DNA of 64,000 nt from Prevotella sp. (GCA_017459445.1 JAFUDJ010000009.1:36058-100057), one strand, 5' to 3'; counted from the first letter of the stretch, positions 42,710 to 53,188 are shown. Notes: a model not told the origin generated them from the sequence alone. A program made the numbers and translations.

Positions 42710-43651
42710 ATGATAACGACGGCAGAAACATATCATGTTCCTGTTCTCCTGAAGGAGAGCGTCGCCGGGCTGGACATCCAGCCCGGCGGCATCTACATAG
42801 ACGTGACCTTCGGTGGCGGCGGCCACTCCAGGGAAATCCTGGCGCGTCTCGGAAGCAGGGGACACCTGTACAGCTTCGACCAGGACGCCGACGCGGAGCG
42901 GAACATACCCGCCGGCCTCTCCACGTTCACCTTCGTACGCAGCAACTTCAGGTATCTCCGCAACTGGATGCGCTACTACGGCGTAGAGCACATAGACGGA
43001 CTGCTGGCCGACCTCGGCGTGTCGAGCCACCACTTCGACGACGAGACGCGCGGCTTCAGCTTCCGCTTCGACGCACCGCTGGACATGCGGATGAACAAAA
43101 GGGCCGGACTGACGGCTGCCGACATACTGAACAACTACACGGAGGAGCAGCTGGCCGACATCTTCTACCTCTACGGCGAGCTGAAGAACGCACGCCGGAT
43201 AGCCAAGGCGGTGGTGAAGGCCAGGGCGGCGCAGCCCGTCAGCACCAGCGGACAGCTGCTGGCAGCGCTGGGAATAGAGACCACGGAGGAGGATTCCCAA
43301 TTCTCAATTCCCAGTTCCCAGTCAAAGAAAGAGCTGGCCCGCCTGTTCCAGGCACTGCGTATCGAGGTCAATCACGAGATGGACGCCCTGCGCGACATGC
43401 TCAGCAGCGCCACGGAGCTGCTCCGCGAGGGGGGCCGGCTGTCGGTCATCACCTACCACTCGTTGGAGGACCGCATCGTCAAGAATGTCATGAAGGCCGG
43501 CAACGCCGAAGGCAAGATAGCGCAGGACTTCTTCGGGCGCGTCACGTCGCCCTTCCAACTGATAGGCAAGGTGACCACGCCCACCGAGGAGGAGCTGCTG
43601 CGCAACCCGCGCAGCCGCAGCGCAAAACTGAGAATAGCAGAAAAAATATAA
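42710..43651 (+). CDS. rsmH: 16S rRNA (cytosine-1402-N4)-methyltransferase
   Basis: Methylates C1402 of 16S rRNA using SAM. The N-terminus HVPVLLKESVAGL and SAM motif YIDVTFGGGGHSREIL are diagnostic, as are LADLGVSSHHFD and SVITYHSLEDRIVKN. ATG 42710 gives 313 residues; a GTG at 42701 is possible. Between the helical insert and the second half of the fold lies SQFSIPSSQS, encoded by four heptamers ATTCCCA (43293-43320), an apparent in-gene expansion of an intergenic-type repeat. Confidence 0.94.
   Translation: MITTAETYHVPVLLKESVAGLDIQPGGIYIDVTFGGGGHSREILARLGSRGHLYSFDQDADAERNIPAGLSTFTFVRSNFRYLRNWMRYYGVEHIDGLLADLGVSSHHFDDETRGFSFRFDAPLDMRMNKRAGLTAADILNNYTEEQLADIFYLYGELKNARRIAKAVVKARAAQPVSTSGQLLAALGIETTEEDSQFSIPSSQSKKELARLFQALRIEVNHEMDALRDMLSSATELLREGGRLSVITYHSLEDRIVKNVMKAGNAEGKIAQDFFGRVTSPFQLIGKVTTPTEEELLRNPRSRSAKLRIAEKI
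43293..43320 (+). repeat. Heptamer tract inside rsmH
   Basis: ATTCCCA, ATTCTCA, ATTCCCA, GTTCCCA in tandem. Gain or loss of one unit would shift the rsmH frame. Confidence 0.85.
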
Positions 43652-43656
43652 GACGT

Positions 43657-44130
43657 ATGGACAAGGAGACGACACAAGACACGACGCTGGAGACCGCCGC
43701 CACGACGGAACAGACGGCGGAGGAGCAGCCGAAGCAGAGCGACGACAAGCTGACGGAGGCGATGAAAATCATCAAGGAGACGGCCAGCGAGGAGGACCCG
43801 AAGCCCTCGCAGCAGCTGTCGCTGCGCACCATCCTGGGCGGCGACCTGCTGTCGACGCAGGTCGTGCGCTCACAGATATGGCTCATCATCATGATTGTCG
43901 TCATCGCCATCGTCTATGTGGCCTTCCGCTACCAGTGCCAGCAGGACATGCTGACCATCGACAGGATGGAGGAGAAGCTGAAGGACGCCAAGTTCAAGGC
44001 CCTCTCGTCGAGCAGCACGCTGACGGAGAAATGCCGCGAGAGCCACGTGCTGGAAACCCTGAAGCAGAACAAGGACTCACTGCTGCACCAGGCCGACCAG
44101 CCGCCATACATCATCGAGGTGCCGGAATGA
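43657..44130 (+). CDS. ftsL: FtsL-like division protein
   Basis: A 157-residue bitopic membrane protein between rsmH (5 bp) and ftsI. An acidic cytoplasmic N-terminus of about 70 residues is followed by one transmembrane helix (IWLIIMIVVIAIVYVAF, about 74-90). A short periplasmic coiled coil follows (MLTIDRMEEKLKDAKFKAL). Size, position and topology match the FtsL-like proteins of Bacteroidetes; sequence identity with FtsL of other phyla is low. Expected to act with FtsQ in recruiting FtsW and FtsI. Confidence 0.85.
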   Translation: MDKETTQDTTLETAATTEQTAEEQPKQSDDKLTEAMKIIKETASEEDPKPSQQLSLRTILGGDLLSTQVVRSQIWLIIMIVVIAIVYVAFRYQCQQDMLTIDRMEEKLKDAKFKALSSSSTLTEKCRESHVLETLKQNKDSLLHQADQPPYIIEVPE

Positions 44131-44136
44131 GGGATG

Positions 44137-44193
44137 GGTGAAGAGTGAAAAAGCGAATAGTGAATAGTGAAAAGTGATAAGTGAATAGTTAAA
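44137..44193. repeat. AGTGAAW heptamer repeat upstream of ftsI
   Basis: Several consecutive variants of AGTGAAT / AGTGAAA / AGTGATA fill the gap between the ftsL-like gene and the ftsI GTG start. The same heptamer occurs at 28.93 kb. Confidence 0.8.
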
Positions 44194-46323
44194 GTGAGCA
44201 AGTTTGACAACAACAAAGTAATGCCGCGCTACATGGCCATCGCCCTGTTCCTCACGGTCATCGGGTTTGCCGTCATCGGCAAGGCCCTCTACATCATGAC
44301 GGCCAAGAAGCAGTACTGGACCGACGTGGCCGACAGGCTGAAGCGCGACAGCGTCTACGTGAGGCCCAACCGTGGCAACATCCTCAGCTGCGACGGGCAG
44401 CTCATGGCGACCAGCATCCCGGAATACAAGATATTCATGGACTTCCAGGCGGCCGCCTTCGAGAACGACTCGCTATGGCTTGAAAAGATTGACTCCGTGT
44501 GCGAAGGACTGGCCTATATCTTCCCCTCCAAGACGGCCGCCGAATTCAAGAAGGAACTGGAGGAGGGACGCCAGAAGGTGAACCGGAACGGAAGCGTGGG
44601 TGCCCGCCACTGGGCCATCTGGCCAAGGCGCATCGACTACAACACCTACATGGAGGTGAAGCAGCTGCCGTTCCTGAACATGCCGAAGTATAAGAGCGGC
44701 TTCCACGAGGAGGCGTTCAACTCGCGGCGGCGCCCCTTCGGGTCGCTGGCCCTGCGCACCATGGGCGGCATGTACGGTGCCAAGGACTCGGCCTACTACG
44801 GCCTGGAGCTGAGCTACGACAGCATCCTGCGCGGCACACCCGGCATCACGGGCCGCCGCAAGGTGCTGAACAAATACATGAACATCCCCGTCACGCTGCC
44901 CATCGACGGCTGTGACATCGTGACCACCATCGACGTCAACATGCAGGACCTGGCGGAGCGCTCCCTGCTCGACATGCTGAAGAATCCGCAGGTGAACGGC
45001 GAACTGGGCGTGGCCATCCTCATGGAAGTGGAGACGGGCGACGTGAAAGCCATCGTCAACATGATGAAGAACGAGAACGGACAGTACGTCGAAGCCGTCA
45101 ACTCGGCCATCAGCTACCGCTGCGAACCCGGCTCCGTGTTCAAGACGGCATCGTTTCTCGTGGCACTCGACGACGGCATCCTGCCACAGAAGCACCCCGC
45201 CGACACCAGCTACATCATCCATACGGGCTGCGGCGTGCGCGAGATGCACGGCCGCTTCATGAAAGACCACAACTGGCGGCGCGGCGGATATGGCGACATC
45301 AACGTGGCACGCACACTGGAAGTCAGCTCGAACATCGGCGTCAGCCATGTCATCGACCACTTCTACGGCAGCGAACCGGAGCGCTACGTCAAGGGACTCT
45401 ACCGCGTAGGCATCGGCGAAGACCTGAAGATACCCCTCGTGGGCTACCAGAAACCGAACATCCGCATGCCGGAACGCGACAAGCGCGGCAGGTTCACCGG
45501 CAAGTGGTACATGACAACCCTGCCGTGGATGTCAATCGGCTACGAGACCCAGATAGCACCCATCAACACCGTCACCTTCTACAACGCCATCGCCAACAAC
45601 GGCAAGATGATGCGCCCGCGCTTCGTCAAGAAGGTGATGAAGAACGGCGAGACCATCGCCGAATACCCGCCGGAGGTCATCAAGGAGCGCATCGCCAAGC
45701 CCCAGGCCATCAAGACCATACAGACCATCCTGGAGCATGTCGTCAGCCAGGGACTGGGACGCAAGGCCGGCTCGAAGCTGTTCAAGGTGGCCGGAAAGAC
45801 GGGCACGGCCCAGATTGCCGACCAATATGGCGGCTACCACTCAGGCATCACGCGCTACTGGCTGTCGTTTGCTGGCTACTTCCCCGCCGACGACCCGCGC
45901 TACACCTGCCTCGTCTGCATCAAGAAGTCGGGACTGCCGGCATCGGGCGGCGGCATGAGCGGCGTCGTGTTCCACCACATTGCCGAGGGCGTCATGGCCC
46001 GCCACCTGAAGAGGCGCGTCGACGCTGCCCACGATGAGGACTCGTCGCCCATCCCCGACGTGAAGAACGGCAGCGCCAAGGATGCGAACATCGTGCTCGG
46101 ACAGCTGGACATCAACAAGCGCGTCAGCCATGCCGACGGACAGCAACGGGAGGACATCACGCCCGATGTGACGGGCATGGGAGCCCGCGACGCCGTCTAC
46201 GAACTGGAGCGGCGCGGCCTAAGGGTGAAAATCATCGGGCGCGGCAAGGTGAAGCGACAGAGCTACCCGGCCGGGAAACTGGTCATGAAAGGCAGCGAGT
46301 GCATCCTGACACTGGAGAATTGA
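44194..46323 (+). CDS. ftsI: Septal peptidoglycan transpeptidase (PBP3-type) with PASTA domain
   Basis: A 709-residue class B penicillin-binding protein that cross-links septal peptidoglycan. One N-terminal membrane anchor (about 11-33) precedes the dimerisation domain. The transpeptidase motifs are SVFK (Ser about 314), SSN (about 377) and KTGT (about 535). The last 60 residues ([19 protein letters not shown]) form a PASTA domain. The start is GTG 44194, after the heptamers; ATG 44221 is an alternative that would shorten the cytoplasmic tail. It forms the septal synthase with FtsW. Confidence 0.94.
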   Translation: MSKFDNNKVMPRYMAIALFLTVIGFAVIGKALYIMTAKKQYWTDVADRLKRDSVYVRPNRGNILSCDGQLMATSIPEYKIFMDFQAAAFENDSLWLEKIDSVCEGLAYIFPSKTAAEFKKELEEGRQKVNRNGSVGARHWAIWPRRIDYNTYMEVKQLPFLNMPKYKSGFHEEAFNSRRRPFGSLALRTMGGMYGAKDSAYYGLELSYDSILRGTPGITGRRKVLNKYMNIPVTLPIDGCDIVTTIDVNMQDLAERSLLDMLKNPQVNGELGVAILMEVETGDVKAIVNMMKNENGQYVEAVNSAISYRCEPGSVFKTASFLVALDDGILPQKHPADTSYIIHTGCGVREMHGRFMKDHNWRRGGYGDINVARTLEVSSNIGVSHVIDHFYGSEPERYVKGLYRVGIGEDLKIPLVGYQKPNIRMPERDKRGRFTGKWYMTTLPWMSIGYETQIAPINTVTFYNAIANNGKMMRPRFVKKVMKNGETIAEYPPEVIKERIAKPQAIKTIQTILEHVVSQGLGRKAGSKLFKVAGKTGTAQIADQYGGYHSGITRYWLSFAGYFPADDPRYTCLVCIKKSGLPASGGGMSGVVFHHIAEGVMARHLKRRVDAAHDEDSSPIPDVKNGSAKDANIVLGQLDINKRVSHADGQQREDITPDVTGMGARDAVYELERRGLRVKIIGRGKVKRQSYPAGKLVMKGSECILTLEN

Positions 46324-46382
46324 CTGCCGCACCGTCCTACCGACATCAACGACATAAAGAAATAACGCAACAACAAAACAAT

Positions 46383-47861
46383 ATGAAACTGAAAGAACTG
46401 CTGAAATACGTGAAGCCGCTGGCCATCATCGGCAACCCGGAGGTAGAAGTCACGGGCGTGAACATCGACTCACGCAAGATAGGGAAGGGACACCTCTTCG
46501 TCGCTATCAAAGGGACGCAGACGGACGGACACCGATACATCGACAAGGCACTGGAGCTGGGCGCCGGGGCGGTGCTGTGCGAGGAGCTGCCCGAGGGAGC
46601 GTCCGAAAGTGACGTCACCTACGTGCAGGTGGAGTCGACCGAGGCTGCCGTCGGCCCTGTAGCCACCGTGTTCTATGGCGAGCCGTCGACGAAGCTGAAG
46701 CTGGTCGGCGTGACGGGCACCAACGGCAAGACGACCATCGCCACCTTATTATATAATATGTTCCGCCGCATGGGCCACAAATGCGGCCTGCTCTCCACGG
46801 TGTGCAACTACATCGAGGACGAGACGATACCCGCCGACCATACCACACCCGATCCCATCGAGCTGAACAAACTGCTGGCCCGGATGGCAGAGGCGGGCTG
46901 CGAATATGCCTTCATGGAATGCTCCAGCCACGCCATCGACCAGCAGCGCATCGGCGGTCTGAAGTTCGCGGGAGGTCTGTTCACCAACCTGACACGCGAC
47001 CACCTGGACTACCACAAGACCTTCGAGAACTACCGTGACGCCAAGAAAGCCTTCTTCGACGCGCTGCCCAAGGGTGCTTTCGCCATCACTAATGCCGACG
47101 ACAAGAACGGCCTCTTCATGGTACAGAACTGCAAGGCCAAGGTGAAGACGTACTCCACGCAACGCATGGCCGACTTCCGCGCCCGCATCATCGAGTGCCA
47201 CTTTGAAGGGATGTATCTGGAGATTGACGGCCATGAGGTGGGCGTGCAGTTCATCGGGAAGTTCAATGTCAGCAACCTGCTGGCCGTCTATGGCGCAGCC
47301 GTCATGCTGGGCAAGCAGCCGGAGGACATCCTCGTGGTGATGAGCACGCTGAAGAGCGTGGCCGGCAGACTGGAGCCCATCCGCTCCGACGAGGGCGTAA
47401 CGGCCATCGTAGACTATGCCCACACGCCCGACGCCTTGGAGAATGTGCTTAACGCCATCCACGAGGTGCTGGACACCAACGTCCAACACCCGTCACCCAA
47501 CGCCCCGAAAGTCATCACCGTCTGCGGTGCCGGCGGCAACCGCGACAAGGGCAAGCGCCCGCTGATGGCCCAGGAGGCCGTGAAGCAGAGCGACCGCGTC
47601 ATCATCACCAGCGACAACCCGCGCTTCGAGGAACCGCAGGACATCATCAACGACATGCTGGACGGACTGACGCCGCAGCAGATGAAGAAGGTGGTCAGCA
47701 TCGCCGACCGCCGCGAAGCCATCAAGACTGCCACGCTGCTGGCACAGCCGGGCGACGTCATCCTCATAGCCGGCAAGGGCCATGAGGACTACCAGGAAAT
47801 CAAGGGCGTCAAACACCACTTCGACGACCGCGAGGTAGTCCGCGAAATCTTCCAGTCGTAA
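46383..47861 (+). CDS. murE: UDP-MurNAc-tripeptide synthetase (meso-DAP adding)
   Basis: A 492-residue cytoplasmic Mur ligase adding the third stem-peptide residue. The ATP loop is [15 protein letters not shown] (about 109-123), with UDP-substrate segments HTTPDPIEL and [17 protein letters not shown] within [10 protein letters not shown] (about 409-418) indicates meso-diaminopimelate as the added amino acid. ATG 46383 begins the recognisable family N-terminus; the open frame upstream overlaps ftsI. It is followed by an octamer repeat array. Confidence 0.96.
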   Translation: MKLKELLKYVKPLAIIGNPEVEVTGVNIDSRKIGKGHLFVAIKGTQTDGHRYIDKALELGAGAVLCEELPEGASESDVTYVQVESTEAAVGPVATVFYGEPSTKLKLVGVTGTNGKTTIATLLYNMFRRMGHKCGLLSTVCNYIEDETIPADHTTPDPIELNKLLARMAEAGCEYAFMECSSHAIDQQRIGGLKFAGGLFTNLTRDHLDYHKTFENYRDAKKAFFDALPKGAFAITNADDKNGLFMVQNCKAKVKTYSTQRMADFRARIIECHFEGMYLEIDGHEVGVQFIGKFNVSNLLAVYGAAVMLGKQPEDILVVMSTLKSVAGRLEPIRSDEGVTAIVDYAHTPDALENVLNAIHEVLDTNVQHPSPNAPKVITVCGAGGNRDKGKRPLMAQEAVKQSDRVIITSDNPRFEEPQDIINDMLDGLTPQQMKKVVSIADRREAIKTATLLAQPGDVILIAGKGHEDYQEIKGVKHHFDDREVVREIFQS

Positions 47862-47987
47862 CCTCGAAACATCGAAACCTCGGAACTTCGAACCATCGAA
47901 ATACCGAAACCTCGCTATTTCGAAACCTCGAAACCTCGCAACAACAAAAAAAACATCGTAACCTCGAAATAACGAAACATCGAAGCC
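47862..47987. repeat. Octamer array 1 (TCGAAACC-type), murE-mraY gap
   Basis: About ten or more variants of an 8-bp word (TCGAAACC, TCGAAACA, TCGGAACT, TCGAAATA) in tandem, then an A-rich stretch and a few more units up to the mraY ATG. Confidence 0.9.
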
Positions 47988-49259
47988 ATGCTATATTACA
48001 TCTTCCGATTCTTAGAACAGTACAACATCCCGGGGGCGCACATCTGGTCGTACATCTCGTTCCGTTCACTGCTGGCTCTCATCCTGTCGCTGCTCATATC
48101 GGCGTGGTTCGGCGAGCATTTCATCAAGTGGATGAAGCACCGTAACATAGCCGAGACAGCCCGCGACGCCAGCATCGACCCGTTCGGCGTGGAGAAGAAG
48201 GGAGTGCCCACCATGGGCGGTATCATCATCATCGTCAGCATCCTGATACCCGTACTGCTGCTTGGCCGCATGCGTAACACCTACCTGCTGCTGATGATTA
48301 TCACAACGCTATGGCTCGGATTCCTGGGCTTCATGGACGACTATATCAAGATTTTCCGCAAGAACAAGGAAGGGCTGAAGGGTCTTTACAAGATTATCGG
48401 GCAGGTGTCGATAGGCTTCATCGTGGGCCTGACGCTGTGGCTCAGTCCCGATGCCGTGGTACGCGAAAACGTATCGGTGCCGAAGCAGGGCCAGGAAATC
48501 ACCGTAAAGCACAAGGCGGAGGCTGTCAAATCGCTCCAGACCACCATCCCGTTCATCAAGAACCACAACCTGAACTACTCGAACGTCATGGCATTCCTTG
48601 GCGAATACAAGGTGGCGGCAGGCTGGGTGCTGTTCGTCATCATGACGATTCTCGTGGTAACGGCGGTATCGAACGGTGCCAACCTGAACGACGGCATGGA
48701 CGGTATGTGTGCGGGCAATGCCGCCATCATCGGCGTGGCGCTGCTCATCTTCTCATACGTCTCGTCGCATATCATCTACGCGGCCTACTTCGACATCATG
48801 TACATTCCCGGCTCGCAGGAGCTCGTTGTGTTCCTGTCTGCCTTCATCGGCGCCATGATTGGCTTCCTGTGGTACAATGCCTACCCCGCACAAGTATTCA
48901 TGGGCGACACGGGTTCGCTGACCATCGGCGGCATCATCGGCGTCTGCGCCGTCATCATCCACAAGGAACTGATGCTGCCGCTGCTCTGCGGCATCTTCTT
49001 CATCGAGAGCCTCAGCGTCATCATCCAGACCCAGTGGTTCAAGATACAGAAAAGGAAGGGCCGCCGCGTCAGGGTGTTCCGCGCCACGCCCATCCACGAC
49101 ACGTTCCGCCGGCTGGACTCACAGCTCGACGCCACCAGCACGTATATCCTGAAAGGATGGCCGCACCGCCCCTTCCACGAGTCGAAAATCACCATCCGCT
49201 TCTGGATTACCACCATCATTTTAGCAGCATTAACGATTATAACACTGAAGATAAGATAA
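47988..49259 (+). CDS. mraY: Phospho-MurNAc-pentapeptide translocase
   Basis: A 423-residue inner-membrane enzyme with about ten transmembrane helices that makes lipid I from UDP-MurNAc-pentapeptide and undecaprenyl phosphate. Conserved sites are KKGVPTMGG (about 66-74), FMDDYIKIFRKNKEGLKG with catalytic aspartates (about 114-131), NLNDGMDGMCAG (about 229-240) and VFMGDTGSL (about 303-311). The C-terminus has RVFRATPIHDTFRR. Longer than E. coli MraY because of a periplasmic insertion typical of Bacteroidetes. Confidence 0.96.
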   Translation: MLYYIFRFLEQYNIPGAHIWSYISFRSLLALILSLLISAWFGEHFIKWMKHRNIAETARDASIDPFGVEKKGVPTMGGIIIIVSILIPVLLLGRMRNTYLLLMIITTLWLGFLGFMDDYIKIFRKNKEGLKGLYKIIGQVSIGFIVGLTLWLSPDAVVRENVSVPKQGQEITVKHKAEAVKSLQTTIPFIKNHNLNYSNVMAFLGEYKVAAGWVLFVIMTILVVTAVSNGANLNDGMDGMCAGNAAIIGVALLIFSYVSSHIIYAAYFDIMYIPGSQELVVFLSAFIGAMIGFLWYNAYPAQVFMGDTGSLTIGGIIGVCAVIIHKELMLPLLCGIFFIESLSVIIQTQWFKIQKRKGRRVRVFRATPIHDTFRRLDSQLDATSTYILKGWPHRPFHESKITIRFWITTIILAALTIITLKIR

Positions 49260-49302
49260 ACAACGGATTACACGGATTTAACGGATTAGAAAGTGTAGAA
49301 AG

Positions 49303-50634
49303 ATGAGCAAGATAGCTATATTAGGAGCCGGCGAGAGCGGTGCAGGAGCCGCCGTACTGGCCAAGAAGGAGGGTTTCGACGTGTTCGTATCAGACATGTC
49401 GAAGATACACGACAAGTACAAGAAGCTGCTGGACGACCACCAGATAGCCTGGGAGGAAGGACAGCACACGGCTGAGAGAATCCTGGATGCCGACGAAGTC
49501 ATCAAGAGTCCCGGCATCCCTGACACGGCACCCATGGTTCAGGCCATCCTGACAAAGGACATCCGCATCATCAGCGAGATAGAGTTTGCCGGGCGATATA
49601 CCACGTCGAAGATGGTATGCATCACCGGTTCCAACGGCAAGACGACGACGACGAGCCTCATCTACCACATCTTCAAGGAAGCAGGCTACGACGTCGGACT
49701 GGCCGGTAACATCGGCAACTCGCTGGCCTTGCAGGTGGCGGAGGAGCCGCATGAATACTACATCATCGAGCTTTCGTCGTTCCAGCTCGACAACATGTAC
49801 GACTTCCGCGCCGACATTGCCATCCTGCTGAACATCACACCCGACCATCTGGACCGCTACGACTTCAAGATGCAGAACTACGTGGACGCGAAGATGCGCA
49901 TCATCAGGAACCAGACGCCCCAGGACGCCTTCATCTATTGGAACGACGACCCGGTTATCAAGCGCGAACTGGAGAAATACAACATCCGCGCCATCCAGTA
50001 TCCGTTCTCAGAACTGAAGGAGAAAGGCAGCATCGGATACATCGAGGAAGGCCAGTACAAGATAGAACAGCCCGAGCCGTTCAACATGGAGCAGGAGTCG
50101 CTCAGCCTGACGGGCAAGCACAACATCTACAACTCGCTGGCTGCGGGAATAGCATCCAACGTGGCCGGCATCAGGAAAGAGGTGATACGCAAGTCGCTTA
50201 GCGACTTCCCCGGCGTGGAACACCGTCTGGAAAAGGTATGCAGCGTGCGCGGCGTGCAGTACATCAACGACTCGAAGGCCACGAATGTCGACGCCTGCTG
50301 GTATGCGTTAGAGTCGATGAAGACCAAGACCATCCTCATCATTGGCGGCAAGGACAAGGGCAACGACTACAGCCCGCTGATGCCGCTGATACGCGAAAAG
50401 TGCGCCGGACTGGTGTATCTCGGTGCCGACAACAGGAAGCTGCACGACAACTTCGACGCGCTGGGCATCCCCGTTCGCGACACCCACTCCATGAAAGCGT
50501 GCGTAGAAGCCTGCTACGAACTGGCTGAGCCGGGCATGACGGTGCTGCTATCGCCCTGCTGCGCCTCCTTCGACCTGTTCAAGAACATGGAGGACCGAGG
50601 CGAGCAGTTCAAGGAACTGGTCAGGAATCTCTGA
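49303..50634 (+). CDS. murD: UDP-MurNAc-L-alanine--D-glutamate ligase
   Basis: A 443-residue cytoplasmic ligase adding D-glutamate. The Rossmann N-terminus is AILGAGESGAGAAVLAKKEG, the ATP loop ITGSNGKTTTTSLIY (about 107-121), and the nucleotide site LLNITPDHLDRYDF. Also present are GVEHRLEKV, NDSKATNVDA and SPCCASFDLFKNMEDRG, all diagnostic. It lies 43 bp after mraY; the gap contains CGGATT repeats. An octamer array follows. Confidence 0.96.
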   Translation: MSKIAILGAGESGAGAAVLAKKEGFDVFVSDMSKIHDKYKKLLDDHQIAWEEGQHTAERILDADEVIKSPGIPDTAPMVQAILTKDIRIISEIEFAGRYTTSKMVCITGSNGKTTTTSLIYHIFKEAGYDVGLAGNIGNSLALQVAEEPHEYYIIELSSFQLDNMYDFRADIAILLNITPDHLDRYDFKMQNYVDAKMRIIRNQTPQDAFIYWNDDPVIKRELEKYNIRAIQYPFSELKEKGSIGYIEEGQYKIEQPEPFNMEQESLSLTGKHNIYNSLAAGIASNVAGIRKEVIRKSLSDFPGVEHRLEKVCSVRGVQYINDSKATNVDACWYALESMKTKTILIIGGKDKGNDYSPLMPLIREKCAGLVYLGADNRKLHDNFDALGIPVRDTHSMKACVEACYELAEPGMTVLLSPCCASFDLFKNMEDRGEQFKELVRNL

Positions 50635-50639
50635 CGAGA

Positions 50640-50829
50640 CCCGGAACTTCGACACCTCGAAACCTCGAAATATCGGAACCTCGACACCCCGAAACCTCGA
50701 AATATCGAAACATCGAATCCTCGAAATATCGAAACTTCGAAACATCGAAACCTCGAAATACCGAAACCTCGGAGCATCGAAAAAGCCTCGAAACCTCGAA
50801 ATACCGAAACCTCGAAATACCGAAAATAA
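50640..50829. repeat. Octamer array 2 (TCGAAACC-type), murD-ftsW gap
   Basis: About 22 tandem variants of an 8-bp word, mainly TCGAAACC, TCGAAATA and CCGAAACC, fill the whole gap to the ftsW start codon. Long antisense frames here encode only F-R-x-F-D-x-S repeats and are artefacts. Confidence 0.92.
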
Positions 50830-50831
50830 AG

Positions 50832-52064
50832 ATGAACAAGAAAATAGGTAATATCTTCAAAGGCGACAAAGTCATCTGGATGGTGTTCTTCTTCCTCTGC
50901 ATGATTAGCCTGGTGGAAGTGTTCTCGGCTTCCAGCGGACTGACATACAAGAGCCAGAACTACATCGGGCCCATCGTCTACCACGCAGGAATGATAGCCT
51001 TTGGTGCCGTCATTGCCATCTTCACGCTGAACATTCCGTGCCGCTACTTCAAGCTGATGACTCCCTTCCTGATGCTCATCAGCGCCTTTACCCTGCTGTG
51101 GGTGCTCATCGGCGGACAGACCATCAACGGCGCCAACCGCGTCATCTCCCTCTTCGGCTTTACCTTCCAGCCGTCAGAGATAGCCAAGGGCACCATCGTG
51201 CTGGCCGTGGCACAGATTCTGGCCGCCATGCAGCGTGAGAACGGCGCCGACCGGCAAGCCTTCAAATGGATATTATGGATTACCATTCCGACCTGTTTCC
51301 TGATAGGTTTGGAGAACCTGTCCACGGCGGCCTTGCTGTTTGCCGTGGTGTTCCTGATGATGTTCATCGGACTGGTGCCTATGCGCCAGTTGGGCAAACT
51401 GGCAGGCATCATTGCCTTCTTGGGCATCACTGCGGTATCCATGGTGCTGATAGTGGGACACGACACGACGGGAGAGAACCAGGAGCTGACCAAGGTGGAA
51501 AAGGTGGAAAAAGGCAAGAAGAAGAGCGCCGTAGAGAAGCTCCTGCATCGTGCCGACACCTGGAAGGGGCGAATCCTGAACTTTGGCAAGGAAGCACCGC
51601 TGCCACAGGACTATGACCTCGACAAGGACGCACAGGTGGCTCATGCCAACATCTCCATCGTGTCGAGCGGCATCGTAGGAAAAGGCCCGGGACAGTCAAC
51701 GGAGCGCGACTTCCTGGCTCAGGCCTTCTCGGACTTCATCTATGCCATCATCATTGAGGAGCTGGGCATCGTGGGAGCCTTCTTCGTGATGTTCCTGTAC
51801 ATCATATTGCTATACCGCTGTGCCCGCATCGCCAGCCGCTGCGAGAACAACTTCCCCGCCTTCCTGGCCATGGGCCTCGGTCTGCTGCTGGTTATCCAGG
51901 CCACGTTCAACATGATGGTGGCCGTCGGACTGGCTCCCGTGACGGGACAACCGCTGCCGCTGATTTCCAAAGGCGGCACGTCGACCATCATCAACTGTGC
52001 CTACATCGGTGCCATCCTGAGCGTGAGCCGGTCGGCAAAAGTCAAGAAAGACATCAAAGAATAG
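50832..52064 (+). CDS. ftsW: Septal SEDS glycosyltransferase FtsW
   Basis: A 410-residue polytopic inner-membrane protein that polymerises lipid II into glycan strands with FtsI. SEDS features: GGQTINGANRVISL near residues 96-109, FQPSEIAKG (about 115-123), and the C-terminal VGLAPVTGQPLPLISKGGTS (about 362-381). A large periplasmic loop near residues 210-275 is rich in Lys/Glu. The RodA paralogue is not in this window; placement in the dcw cluster supports FtsW. Confidence 0.94.
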   Translation: MNKKIGNIFKGDKVIWMVFFFLCMISLVEVFSASSGLTYKSQNYIGPIVYHAGMIAFGAVIAIFTLNIPCRYFKLMTPFLMLISAFTLLWVLIGGQTINGANRVISLFGFTFQPSEIAKGTIVLAVAQILAAMQRENGADRQAFKWILWITIPTCFLIGLENLSTAALLFAVVFLMMFIGLVPMRQLGKLAGIIAFLGITAVSMVLIVGHDTTGENQELTKVEKVEKGKKKSAVEKLLHRADTWKGRILNFGKEAPLPQDYDLDKDAQVAHANISIVSSGIVGKGPGQSTERDFLAQAFSDFIYAIIIEELGIVGAFFVMFLYIILLYRCARIASRCENNFPAFLAMGLGLLLVIQATFNMMVAVGLAPVTGQPLPLISKGGTSTIINCAYIGAILSVSRSAKVKKDIKE

Positions 52065-52072
52065 CGTGAGAT

Positions 52073-53188
52073 ATGGAGAAAGAGCTAAGAGTAATCATCA
52101 GTGGCGGCGGCACAGGCGGGCACATCTTCCCGGCCGTGTCCATAGCCAATGCCGTCAAGGCACTGCGGCCCGACGCCAAGATTCTGTTTGTCGGTGCCGA
52201 AGGACGCATGGAGATGCAGCGCGTACCGGCTGCCGGATACGAGATAAAAGGACTGCCCATACGCGGCTTCTTCCGCCCGCTGTGGAAGCCTGCCAACATA
52301 GGAGTGGCCATGGACTACCTCAAGAGCAAGTGGCTCGCCAAGAAGCTGCTGCGTGAATTCCGGCCGCAGGTGGCCGTCGGCGTTGGCGGCTATGCCAGCA
52401 GCGCAGCACTCGGTGCCGCCAACAGCTTAGGCATCCCCACCCTCCTGCAGGAACAGAACAGCTATGCGGGACTTGCCAACAAGACGCTCGCCAAGCATGC
52501 CAGCAAGATATGCGTGGCCTATGAGGGCATGGAGCGCTTCTTCCCCGCCGACAAGATAATGCTGACGGGCAATCCCGTGCGCCAGCAACTCTTGGAGAGC
52601 AAGGGCGGACGCGAGGACGCTGTACGCTCATTCGGATTCGACCCGCAGCGGAAGACGATTCTCATCGTTGGCGGAAGCCTGGGAGCACGTACGCTGAACG
52701 AGAGCGTGCTGGGGCAGCTGCCGCTCATCAAGGACAGCGGCGTGCAGTTTATCTGGCAGACGGGCAAATACTACAGCGCTGAGATAAGCGAGCGCCTGAA
52801 GGGACATGACATCCCCAACCTGAAGGTGACCGACTTCATCACCGACATGGCCACGGCCTACCGGGCTGCCGACCTGGTGGTGAGCCGGGCCGGGGCGGGC
52901 AGTATCAGCGAGTTCTGCCTGCTGGGAAAACCCGTCATCCTGGTGCCTTCCCCCAACGTGGCCGAAGACCATCAGACCAAGAATGCCATGGCACTCGTCA
53001 ACCGGCAGGCTGCCCTGTACACCAAGGACGCCGAGGCCCCGAAGACTTTGCTGCCGTTAGCCGTCGAAACGGTGAACGACGACGCCAAGCTGAAGAGCCT
53101 AAGTGAAAACATAGGAAAGATGGCGCTGCCCGACTCGGCTGAAATCATCGCCAAAGAGGTCATCGCCCTGGCACAAGCCGCACATTAA
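52073..53188 (+). CDS. murG: UDP-GlcNAc:lipid I N-acetylglucosaminyltransferase
   Basis: A 371-residue peripheral membrane GT-B enzyme converting lipid I to lipid II. The N-terminal loop SGGGTGGHIFPAVSIANA (about 10-27) is diagnostic. Acceptor site VGVGGYASSAALGAA and LLQEQNSYAGLANK follow, and the donor site is SRAGAGSISEFCLLGKPVIL with PSPNVAEDHQTKNA. It starts 8 bp after ftsW. Confidence 0.96.
   Translation: MEKELRVIISGGGTGGHIFPAVSIANAVKALRPDAKILFVGAEGRMEMQRVPAAGYEIKGLPIRGFFRPLWKPANIGVAMDYLKSKWLAKKLLREFRPQVAVGVGGYASSAALGAANSLGIPTLLQEQNSYAGLANKTLAKHASKICVAYEGMERFFPADKIMLTGNPVRQQLLESKGGREDAVRSFGFDPQRKTILIVGGSLGARTLNESVLGQLPLIKDSGVQFIWQTGKYYSAEISERLKGHDIPNLKVTDFITDMATAYRAADLVVSRAGAGSISEFCLLGKPVILVPSPNVAEDHQTKNAMALVNRQAALYTKDAEAPKTLLPLAVETVNDDAKLKSLSENIGKMALPDSAEIIAKEVIALAQAAH

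Noticed and set aside
42670-43656. Long frame fused upstream of the ftsL-like gene
   Set aside because: It runs in a shifted frame through rsmH. Only the part from ATG 43657 resembles a divisome protein.
47862-47987. Insertion sequence remnants between dcw genes
   Set aside because: Only octamer repeats are present; no terminal inverted repeats or transposase fragments.
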